From contig JACQCB010000079.1 of assembly GCA_016201805.1 (NCBI GenBank), positions 1 through 13,915 of the forward strand: a DNA stretch of 13,915 bases. The letters run 5' to 3'. Every line of letters begins with the position of its first letter. The stretch's first letter is position 1. Source of the stretch: Nitrospirota bacterium. GTDB taxonomy: Bacteria > Nitrospirota > Nitrospiria > Nitrospirales > Nitrospiraceae. This document shows positions 7,265 to 12,754 of this stretch, piece by piece. The notes beneath the pieces are model-generated. The model had not been told where the DNA came from, ran no database searches, and was given only the letters and a program-made list of their open reading frames with translations. The translations under genes and the position numbers were made by a program.

Positions 7265-7797
7265 CCGGCCGGCTTTGATCTGAACGCCTGCCACTGGATC
7301 AGCACGACGGCCGCTCCGGCCCCGATCAGCCCGCCGATGACCCACCCGCCCAGCACATCGGTCAGGAAATGCGCGCCCACGTAGACCCGCGAGACGCCCA
7401 CCAGGACGACGAGCGGCCAGGTCACCCACCCGCTCGCGGGATAGAGCACCTGCGCAAAGGCCGCGGCCGTGGCGGTATTGAGCGCGTGGTTGGACGGAAA
7501 GCTGTAGGTGCTGCCGCAGCCGGTGAGCTGGTGGACCGATTCGAGGAGATTGCACGGCCTCACCCGCCCGACCCAATGTTTGATCTGGGCGCCCAGGAGA
7601 TCCCCCAAGCCGATCAGCCCGGCCAGCACCGTCGTCCCGATGAGGGCTTCGCGCTGATTCTTCCAAACCCAATAGCCGAACACCAGCATCCCAGGGACCA
7701 GCAGGCTGCTGGCTTGCGCCAGCAGCAACATGAACCAATCCGCCGCAGGAGACTGCTCGGCCAAGCCGTTGATCGCATAAAACCAGGCAATATCCAA
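7261..7797 (-). CDS. PAP2-family membrane phosphatase
   Basis: This is an inner-membrane phosphatase of 178 residues with the three PAP2 signatures. C1 is K73-x6-R80-P81. C2 is P101-S-N-H104, where most members have PSGH. C3 is S136-R137-x5-H143-x3-D147. H143 is the expected nucleophile. Five or six hydrophobic helices surround these loops, placing the active site at the periplasmic face. C82 and C94 flank the substrate loop and could pair. Likely substrates are undecaprenyl pyrophosphate, phosphatidylglycerol phosphate or lipid A phosphate; the sequence does not choose. The start is uncertain. TTG at 7797 is the only conventional start after an in-frame stop, but GGAGGA lies 12 bases before it. 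A CTG at 7803 would have the better six-base spacing. The gene lies 40 bases downstream of the TonB-like gene on the same strand and may share its transcript. Confidence 0.88.
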   Translation of the reverse strand: MDIAWFYAINGLAEQSPAADWFMLLLAQASSLLVPGMLVFGYWVWKNQREALIGTTVLAGLIGLGDLLGAQIKHWVGRVRPCNLLESVHQLTGCGSTYSFPSNHALNTATAAAFAQVLYPASGWVTWPLVVLVGVSRVYVGAHFLTDVLGGWVIGGLIGAGAAVVLIQWQAFRSKPAG

Positions 7798-7837
7798 TTC
7801 CAGCGTAAGTCCTCCCGCTCAAAAAAATCGTCTCGGC

Positions 7838-8278
7838 TTACTGCGTTCTGAAATGAATGCGCACGGTCAATTCGCCGTCCACCGGCTCCTCGCCCTTCAA
7901 CTGGGGATCGAACTTCCACTGCTTCAGGGCCGACAGTCCGGCGCCGGTCAGCTCGCGGTGCTTCGCCGGCTCCAACACGACGACCGTGACCTGGGCATCC
8001 TTCGACACCAGCATCCGCGCTTTCATCCAATCATCCAGTTCCTTGCCGTCGAGCGTCGAGGGGATCGCCGGCCAGGGCGTGTAGATCGGCACGGGGCCGC
8101 TCTGTTGGTCCTTGTTCAAGGGCAGGCCATGGACGTGGACTTCCGGCAGCACTACATCGGCCGAATCCGCATCATGGTCGGATCGATGGGTGGCCCGATC
8201 CTCTGCCGCCAAAGACTGGCCGGCCCAGAGTAACATCGCCGCCCCGATCACAGCCAACCAACCGGACCTCATCAACAT
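7838..8278 (-). CDS. Small periplasmic protein with TonB C-terminal-like domain
   Basis: The 146-residue product starts with a signal peptide (1-24, likely cut after S-L-A). The mature N-terminus is short and His-rich (H31, H35, H48, H50). Residues about 65-146 match the pattern of the TonB C-terminal domain: a region starting T-P-W-P, then V-S-K-D-A-Q-V-T-V, then L-S-A-L-K-Q-W-K-F-D-P and a closing G-E-L-T-V-R-I-H-F strand. True TonB has an uncleaved membrane anchor with a conserved Ser/His pair for ExbB-ExbD and a long Pro-rich rod. Both are absent here, so classical energy transduction is doubtful. Residues 44-51, L-P-E-V-H-V-H-G, resemble the TonB-box region of receptors. The ATG is preceded by AAGGAG (8284-8289), which overlaps the stop codon of the upstream receptor gene, giving a 9-bp gap and probable translational coupling. 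An accessory role for that receptor is an inference. Confidence 0.75.
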   Translation of the reverse strand: MLMRSGWLAVIGAAMLLWAGQSLAAEDRATHRSDHDADSADVVLPEVHVHGLPLNKDQQSGPVPIYTPWPAIPSTLDGKELDDWMKARMLVSKDAQVTVVVLEPAKHRELTGAGLSALKQWKFDPQLKGEEPVDGELTVRIHFRTQ

Positions 8279-8283
8279 AGCCT

Positions 8284-8289
8284 CTCCTT
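8284..8289 (-). promoter_or_regulatory. Shine-Dalgarno of the TonB-like gene overlapping the receptor stop
   Basis: On the minus strand AAGGAG stands five bases before the ATG at 8278. It shares bases 8288-8289 with the TAA stop of the TonB-dependent receptor (8288-8290). Ribosomes ending on the receptor gene would arrive directly on this site, which ties the synthesis of the two proteins together. Confidence 0.75.
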
Positions 8290-10696
8290 AGAAAAACCAC
8301 TGCCCGCGGAAAAAGAAGGACCTCGGCATGCCGTAGTGCGTCACGCCCAGCCCGATCCCCTGACCGATGTTGTAGGGATAGGTCTGATCCAGCACGTTGA
8401 TGACGTCGAACCCGATCAAAAACTTCTGGCTGCTGCCCAGCGGGATCACGTGATCCAGCGACACATTATACGTCGTGTGCGAAGGATTCGTGATCGTATT
8501 GACCGCCGCCCCATCCCCCGACCGCGTCCCTGACCCATAGAGCATCTGCCCCGTCACGGTGGTCCGTTCCCTGAACTTGTAGCTCAGCAGGGCGGAACTC
8601 GTCACCATTTGCTGATGGTCCGCATAGACGCCGCGCGAATTGATCGCGTTGATCGTGGCCTGCTCCAGCAAAAATTGTCCCGACTCCAGCCCATAGGCCC
8701 TCGCCTGACCCCAGGACACATTGGCCCGGCCGGACAGGTTCGACGTGAAGTTGAATTTCACGATCGTATCGATCCCCCTCTGCCACCCGCGCTTGAAATT
8801 GAAATAGTTGAGCATCGGGGTCGTCCCAAACTGGCCCGCATCCAGCATGTCCTCATTGAATTTATAATAGCCCACCACTTGCAACGTGGCCAGCCGGCTG
8901 AAAGCATGGTAGCCCCCGACCTCGACATAGTGCGACCGTTCCGGTCTGACCGTATTGCCGGTCCCGTTCTCCGGCTGCGCGGTCGTGCCGGTCAGGTTCT
9001 GGTTGAGGACCGCCACGGATTCGATATTGGGAGGCGTGAAGAGTCGGCCATAAAAAACATGAAAGACATTCGACTGGTCGGCTTTGTACGTAACGCCCAC
9101 CCGAGGACTCACTTGCCCGCTGTTGGTGTACGCCTGGATGTGGTCATACCGTAAACCCAGATTGAAGGTCAACTGCTCCGTCGGCGTGTATTGATCCTGC
9201 GCCCAGAACTCCTCACGCCAAGCGATCTTGCGGTTGTCTCCGCTCCGCTCGATGACCCCGGAAGCCAGATCTGGGTTCCCGGCATTGTCCCTCAAAAATG
9301 CGTAGACGCGCGATTTGGAAATGGCCTGGGTCCGATCGACTTGGAATCCGCCTTTCAACAGATGCTCGTGGCTGAACGTATTCGTATAGTCCAGCCGGAC
9401 GCCCCCGGAATAGGCCCAGCGGTCCTGGTTCGCGGCAGAAAACGGTTCGGCCGCATCACGGGTATAGGACAACTTGTTCAAGGGGTCTGTCTGGAAGGTT
9501 GCGCGGGTATGGCGATAGTAGCCGGCTAGGCTGAAAAACTGGCTGGCGTTCAGGTCATGTCGCCAGACCATGTGGCCGTACTGGTTGTCCTCTTTTTGCG
9601 ATTCGCTGACGGCCTGGGAAGAGACGGGCGTGAATCCGATCGGCGTCGTGGCGGCGTTGGCCGCCAGGCCCGGCGTGGTCGGAATCTCGTACTTGGCGAC
9701 CGAATTCAACACCAGCCACGTAAAGTTGTTGCGATTGTCGCGCTGGTAATCGCCGCGTAAGTACGTCTGATTCCGTTCGCTCTGCCCGTGAAAGATGGAA
9801 TGGCCAGGCGTTGGGGGCTGGATCCCACGGTTCGTCGTCGTATAGCTATTCAAGGCATAAAAGCGAAACTTCTCCCCCACGGTGCCCCCGTACTCGAACG
9901 AGGGATTCACCGTCTGGTTCGATCCCCCAAACATCTGCACCGAACCAAATCCCGGCTTCGTCCCGCTCTTGCTCGTGATGTCGATGACCGCAGCGGTCCT
10001 GTTGCCGTATTGGGCTTCCAATCCGCCCAGGAGAATATCCGCCCGTTCCCAAGCCCTTGGCGTGATGATGTCCGAAAACGTCGTCGTGACGGTGTCCGGA
10101 ATCGGCACGCCGTCGATGCGGAATTGGAGATTCGAATGTTCCTGGCGGATGTGAATCTGCCGCAAGGCGTCCTGCGCCGCACCGGGAATCGTGGCCAACA
10201 CGTCGTTGGCGTCGTTGTTGTTGCCCCGAGGCAGTTCCTCGATCTCCTTCCGGCTCATGGCATAGGTCGTGCTCGAGGACTTGTACTGCAAGGGCGTGAT
10301 CGGAGAGACCACCTCCAGCGCGATCTCCTCCGTCAAGGCAAGCGTCAGCACAAGCGGCGACGGCGGCGCATCGCCCACCGTCACCACGACATACTCGCTC
10401 CGGTACGTGTCGAGGACGGAATGGACGGAATAAGTCCCTGCGGCCGGCACCGTCACGGAGAACTCCCCCGCGTCGTTCGTGACGACATCCGCCACGACGC
10501 TGCCCTCTTGATCCTTCACCTGCACGACGGCTTGGGGCACGCGTCGCAAGTCCTGGTTCTGGACCGACCCCTTGATGATAGACGCGCCGGAAGGCTTCGC
10601 CTCTTCAGCCCGAGCCACCGACACAGCCAGGGGCAGGTCGGCGATCGCCGCCAGCATCACGATGCCGAGCACATGACGAATCAGACTGTATGGCAC
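8288..10696 (-). CDS. TonB-dependent outer-membrane receptor with N-terminal carboxypeptidase-regulatory-like domain
   Basis: This 802-residue outer-membrane active transporter has a signal peptide at 1-30 (cut near A-R-A). A carboxypeptidase-regulatory-like beta-sandwich domain follows at about 39-125, opening I-I-K-G-S-V and containing V-T-N-D-A-G-E-F-S-V. A TonB-box-like stretch lies near E-I-A-L-E-V-V. The plug domain (about 145-265) includes FRIDGVPIP and ends A-A-V-I-D-I-T-S-K-S-G. The rest is a beta-barrel of alternating aromatic strands ending in the typical C-terminal phenylalanine (W-F-F). The ligand is not predictable. Neighbouring His-rich and exporter genes favour a metal or metal complex, but this is inference. 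The GTG start at 10696 is supported by a strong AAGGAGG ten bases upstream (10707-10713). The gene is separated by 115 bases from the His-rich small gene upstream and by 9 bases from the TonB-like gene downstream. No frameshift or internal stop is seen. Confidence 0.95.
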   Translation of the reverse strand: MPYSLIRHVLGIVMLAAIADLPLAVSVARAEEAKPSGASIIKGSVQNQDLRRVPQAVVQVKDQEGSVVADVVTNDAGEFSVTVPAAGTYSVHSVLDTYRSEYVVVTVGDAPPSPLVLTLALTEEIALEVVSPITPLQYKSSSTTYAMSRKEIEELPRGNNNDANDVLATIPGAAQDALRQIHIRQEHSNLQFRIDGVPIPDTVTTTFSDIITPRAWERADILLGGLEAQYGNRTAAVIDITSKSGTKPGFGSVQMFGGSNQTVNPSFEYGGTVGEKFRFYALNSYTTTNRGIQPPTPGHSIFHGQSERNQTYLRGDYQRDNRNNFTWLVLNSVAKYEIPTTPGLAANAATTPIGFTPVSSQAVSESQKEDNQYGHMVWRHDLNASQFFSLAGYYRHTRATFQTDPLNKLSYTRDAAEPFSAANQDRWAYSGGVRLDYTNTFSHEHLLKGGFQVDRTQAISKSRVYAFLRDNAGNPDLASGVIERSGDNRKIAWREEFWAQDQYTPTEQLTFNLGLRYDHIQAYTNSGQVSPRVGVTYKADQSNVFHVFYGRLFTPPNIESVAVLNQNLTGTTAQPENGTGNTVRPERSHYVEVGGYHAFSRLATLQVVGYYKFNEDMLDAGQFGTTPMLNYFNFKRGWQRGIDTIVKFNFTSNLSGRANVSWGQARAYGLESGQFLLEQATINAINSRGVYADHQQMVTSSALLSYKFRERTTVTGQMLYGSGTRSGDGAAVNTITNPSHTTYNVSLDHVIPLGSSQKFLIGFDVINVLDQTYPYNIGQGIGLGVTHYGMPRSFFFRGQWFF

Positions 10697-10706
10697 AATC
10701 GCCCCG

Positions 10707-10713
10707 CCTCCTT
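10707..10713 (-). promoter_or_regulatory. Strong Shine-Dalgarno of the receptor gene (decides a GTG start)
   Basis: AAGGAGG on the minus strand lies ten bases before the GTG at 10696. The next in-frame ATG is about 14 codons downstream, inside the signal peptide. The ribosome-binding site therefore fixes the GTG as the start. It is the strongest Shine-Dalgarno sequence in the window. Confidence 0.75.
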
Positions 10714-10732
10714 ACCCATTCCAAGCAGTACC

Positions 10733-10791
10733 GACGCATGACACGCAGACCTCAACAGACAGGTCCAGTCCTGTCGGCCTGCCGATGCGTC
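10733..10791 (-). ncRNA. Candidate structured leader between the His-rich gene and the receptor gene
   Basis: Two nested inverted repeats lie in the 115-base gap before the receptor. The outer arms GACGCAT (10733-10739) and ATGCGTC (10785-10791) pair perfectly over seven bases. The inner arms GACAGG (10758-10763) and CCTGTC (10770-10775) pair over six bases around a six-base loop. A short CGG/CCG pairing is possible between them on the minus-strand RNA. The structure ends about 20 bases before the receptor Shine-Dalgarno. It has no T-run, so it is not a standard terminator. It does not match a cobalamin riboswitch as far as I can judge. A protein-binding site or chance pairing is possible. 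Confidence 0.3.
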
Positions 10792-10811
10792 AGCTGAGAC
10801 TGTGGTCGTGG

Positions 10812-11147
10812 TCAGGACAGCGGAGGAGCGCGGGAAGGGCCGGTCGAGGCCGGCCGAACAGACGGGAGGAGACTCGTAGCCGGGGTCTGGTCCGGCCAGT
10901 ACGCAAGCGACGACTCCACCACCGGCACGTCGAGCAGGTGTGAGCCGGTGCTGTGATGCTGCACCCACTGGCAGAGATCGGAGTCGGAATGTTGGTGCCC
11001 GTCGTGGTCCGCTTCCGCCAACTCGTGGTGAATCTCCAGCGCAGCGGCAAAGGGAGCCAGCACCAGGAGGGTCAGCGCCAGCAGGCTAGATGCCACCATC
11101 ACGGCCAAGCGGGGCAGGGAACTCATTGAAGCATGCACGGTCCTCAC
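10812..11147 (-). CDS. Small secreted His-rich protein, putative metal-binding
   Basis: This protein of 111 residues has an N-terminal signal peptide (hydrophobic core about 15-33, likely cut after A-A-A at 36). The mature part is small and opens with a His/Asp/Glu-rich segment: H40, H41, H48, H51, H53, then C59 followed by W-V-Q-H64-H65 and H70. The second half is Pro/Ser-rich and ends S-R-A-P-P. Such clusters can bind divalent metals such as Zn, Cu, Co or Ni. I recognise a resemblance to small His-rich proteins found next to TonB-dependent receptor or metal-resistance genes, but cannot name a family with confidence (DUF2946-like is one possibility). The start is uncertain: GTG at 11147 sits seven bases after a candidate -10 element, while ATG at 11126 gives a tidier signal peptide. 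Neither has a well-spaced Shine-Dalgarno sequence. It is the first gene of the minus-strand series leading to the receptor. Confidence 0.7.
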   Translation of the reverse strand: MRTVHASMSSLPRLAVMVASSLLALTLLVLAPFAAALEIHHELAEADHDGHQHSDSDLCQWVQHHSTGSHLLDVPVVESSLAYWPDQTPATSLLPSVRPASTGPSRAPPLS

Positions 11148-11154
11148 AGCGCTG

Positions 11155-11184
11155 GTTCTAACAGAGCGCCTCCTGCCTTGTCAA
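11155..11184 (-). promoter_or_regulatory. Candidate sigma-70-type promoter of the His-rich/receptor gene series
   Basis: On the minus strand a perfect TTGACA (11179-11184) is followed after 18 bases by TAGAAC (11155-11160), a 4/6 match to TATAAT. Transcription would start close to 11148, at or just before the GTG of the His-rich gene. A perfect 7-bp hairpin (11196-11213) lies directly upstream of the -35 element. Confidence 0.5.
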
Positions 11185-11195
11185 TTCAGCGACGC

Positions 11196-11213
11196 CAGCG
11201 GCTCTCGCCGCTG
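11196..11213. promoter_or_regulatory. Perfect 7-bp inverted repeat between divergent genes
   Basis: CAGCGGC and GCCGCTG flank the four-base loop TCTC. The element lies in the 183-base gap between the divergent His-rich and tatD genes, 12 bases upstream of the candidate -35 of the minus-strand promoter. No T-run follows on either strand, so a regulator-binding site is more likely than a terminator. Apart from this, the promoter and a short ACTCGCC direct repeat (11284-11290, 11298-11304), I see nothing in the gap. Confidence 0.35.
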
Positions 11214-11330
11214 ACCGGGCAATGGGCGCGAGGCTATCGGCAATAGACGCAAGATCTGGGCAAGGCATCTCTCCCCATAGCCTACTCGCCCGGGTTCACT
11301 CGCCAGGCCGACCTTCACGACGGAGGCTCC

Positions 11331-12104
11331 GTGCTGATCGACAGCCATGCGCATCTGGATGACGCCCGATATAACGAAGACCGCGAAGCCGTCATCGCGC
11401 GGGCCAGGCAGGCCGGCGTGGACACCTTCGTCACGATCGGCTGCGACCTTGCCACCAGCCGGGCGGCCGTCGAGCTGGCGACCCGCTATCCCTTCGTCTA
11501 TGCCTCCGTGGGCGTTCATCCCCATGAGGTCAAGCAGATCGGGGACGACTGGTACGACGAGCTGCGGCGGTTGGCGGCGCGTCCCAAAGTCATCGCCTAC
11601 GGCGAGATCGGGCTGGACTACCACTACAACTATTCCCCGCCCAAACTGCAACGGGACCGTTTCCGCGAGCAGATCGGCCTGGCCCGCGAACTGGGCCTTC
11701 CGATTATCATCCACACGAGGGACGCGCAGGAGGACACGATCGCTATTTTGAAGGAGGAGAAGGCGCAAGAGCTTGGCGGGGTCTTTCATTGCTTCTCGGG
11801 CGACGCCCGGCTGGCCACGGCCGCGCTGGACCTGGGCTTCTTCCTGTCCTTCTCCGGCGTGATCACCTTCCAGAACGCGACGACGCTCCGCGACATCGTC
11901 AAGACCGCGCCGATGGACCGTATCTTGGTCGAGACCGACTGCCCCTACTTGACGCCGGTCCCGCACCGGGGCAAACGCAACGAACCGGCCTATGTGTGTC
12001 AGGTGGTAGAAAAAATCGCGGAGATCAAAGGAACGACAGTGACGGTGGAGGAAATCGGCCAGGTCACGTCAGAGAATGCGCGGCGCCTGTTTAGAATCCC
12101 CTGA
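11331..12104 (+). CDS. TatD-family metal-dependent hydrolase (DNase)
   Basis: This cytoplasmic TIM-barrel amidohydrolase-like enzyme has 257 residues, the usual family length. The metal ligands are visible in order: H6-A-H8 near the N-terminus (S-H-A-H-L-D), E92 in G-E-I-G-L-D-Y, H128 in I-I-I-H-T-R-D, H153 in F-H-C-F-S-G, and D203 in V-E-T-D-C-P-Y-L. Members have been linked to 3'-5' DNA exonuclease activity, DNA repair and processing of D-aminoacyl-tRNA. The in vivo substrate here cannot be told from sequence. The GTG start at 11331 is supported by GGAGG four bases upstream (11322-11326) and by the metal-binding motif directly after it. The gene often sits near metG and holB in bacteria; here it is on the same strand but about 8.6 kb away. 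Its 3' end overlaps the convergent NYN gene by 14 bases. Confidence 0.95.
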   Translation: MLIDSHAHLDDARYNEDREAVIARARQAGVDTFVTIGCDLATSRAAVELATRYPFVYASVGVHPHEVKQIGDDWYDELRRLAARPKVIAYGEIGLDYHYNYSPPKLQRDRFREQIGLARELGLPIIIHTRDAQEDTIAILKEEKAQELGGVFHCFSGDARLATAALDLGFFLSFSGVITFQNATTLRDIVKTAPMDRILVETDCPYLTPVPHRGKRNEPAYVCQVVEKIAEIKGTTVTVEEIGQVTSENARRLFRIP

Positions 12105-12624
12105 GCTGCCGGTTCCGCTTGCGGAGCGCCTTAGGCAGTTTTCTGGCATTGCCTTTTTTCTCGGCACGCTTCGGCAAGTATTCTTCACGATCGATGGGTT
12201 TGAAGCTCGCTTGCGACGTAGCAGGCGGCACGACTCGCAGCCTGGACTCGAACTCCGCCGCGCCGATCACGAAAGCTCCCCGGCCCTTGGCAAAGTCCGC
12301 CACCTCCCGGTCCGACGAGACCACGGCGCAGTCTCGCCCGAACTCTTCGGCCAGCCGCTGGATGACCTGATCGGCTTTCTCTCCGCGGCGCGAATAGATC
12401 ACCTCGATTCCCGACCGATGTTCATGGCGCTCCGTATCGCCCCCCTGCTGCCAGCCGTCGAACACGACGGTGATGGGATGGCCTTTCCGTTGCCGATAGG
12501 TCGTCAGGTCGCGCAGCAGGCGCTCGCGCGCAGAGTCGTCTCCCGAGCCGGCGCGCCCGACTTGCCCGACCTGCCCCCTTGCACCCAGCACATTGTAGCC
12601 GTCAACAATCAGGTGAGTGGCCAT
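12091..12624 (-). CDS. NYN-domain (PIN-like, YacP/Rae1 family) ribonuclease-like protein
   Basis: This protein of 177 residues belongs to the NYN/PIN-like fold, whose YacP/Rae1 members cleave mRNA on the ribosome. The first strand carries V-D8-G-Y-N11. The next acidic positions are D56 in V-V-F-D-G, D85 in K-A-D-Q-V-I, and D105 and D110 in S-S-D-R-E-V-A-D. Together these make the expected metal-binding acidic cluster. The C-terminal tail (about 140-177) is strongly basic (many Lys and Arg, ending K-R-N-R-Q-L-R-G-F), suggesting RNA or ribosome contact. The reading frame extends 26 codons upstream of the chosen ATG. I start at 12624 because homologues begin just before the V-D-G-Y-N strand. No Shine-Dalgarno sequence is present, and a candidate -10 lies seven bases upstream. 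The gene overlaps tatD tail to tail by 14 bases and is divergent from the amidase gene. Confidence 0.87.
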   Translation of the reverse strand: MATHLIVDGYNVLGARGQVGQVGRAGSGDDSARERLLRDLTTYRQRKGHPITVVFDGWQQGGDTERHEHRSGIEVIYSRRGEKADQVIQRLAEEFGRDCAVVSSDREVADFAKGRGAFVIGAAEFESRLRVVPPATSQASFKPIDREEYLPKRAEKKGNARKLPKALRKRNRQLRGF

Positions 12625-12631
12625 CTCGCGA

Positions 12632-12660
12632 AGCCTAGACCAGGGCTCTGCCCCTGTCAA
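12632..12660 (-). promoter_or_regulatory. Candidate promoter of the NYN gene
   Basis: On the minus strand TTGACA (12655-12660) is followed after 17 bases by TAGGCT (12632-12637), a 3/6 match to TATAAT. The ATG at 12624 begins seven bases after the -10 element. Transcription would start at or next to the start codon, which fits the lack of a Shine-Dalgarno sequence. Confidence 0.4.
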
Positions 12661-12680
12661 CCTGACACAACCCACGGAAC

Positions 12681-12710
12681 GGGCGCGGGTTCCGCTTGAC
12701 AAGCGCGCCC
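12681..12710. promoter_or_regulatory. Inverted repeat enclosing the -35 of the amidase promoter
   Basis: GGGCGCG (12681-12687) and CGCGCCC (12704-12710) form a perfect 7-bp inverted repeat with a 16-base spacer. The spacer contains the plus-strand TTGACA at 12696-12701. The centre spacing suits a dimeric regulator covering the -35 element. GC-rich palindromes arise easily by chance in such DNA. Confidence 0.3.
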
Positions 12711-12725
12711 TCTTGAGACGACACT
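12696..12725 (+). promoter_or_regulatory. Candidate promoter of the amidase gene
   Basis: A perfect TTGACA (12696-12701) is followed after 18 bases by GACACT (12720-12725), only a 3/6 match to TATAAT. Transcription would start near 12732 and leave a leader of about 23 bases. The -35 hexamer lies 35 bases from the oppositely directed TTGACA of the NYN gene. Confidence 0.35.
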
Positions 12726-12754
12726 TTTACCGATTTCTTGCGGACCTCCGATCT

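Noticed and set aside
6280..7278. A 332-codon plus-strand frame overlapping the CDF gene
   Set aside because: It is a second-frame shadow, extremely Arg/Pro/Gly-rich, while the overlapping frame carries the full CDF signature.
9788..10741. A 317-codon plus-strand open frame opposite the receptor N-terminus
   Set aside because: It is the shadow of a well-supported TonB-dependent receptor. It is Arg/His-rich without motifs.
10697..10811. Cobalamin riboswitch before the TonB-dependent receptor
   Set aside because: The gap is only 115 bases and I see no B12-box-like conserved core, so the class is not supported.
11181..11966. A 261-codon minus-strand frame opposite tatD
   Set aside because: tatD has all its metal ligands in the plus frame, and the minus frame shows no family features.
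12625..12702. N-terminal 26-codon extension of the NYN gene
   Set aside because: The fold starts at M-A-T-H-L-I-V-D-G-Y-N. The extension has no matching pattern and runs over the candidate promoter.
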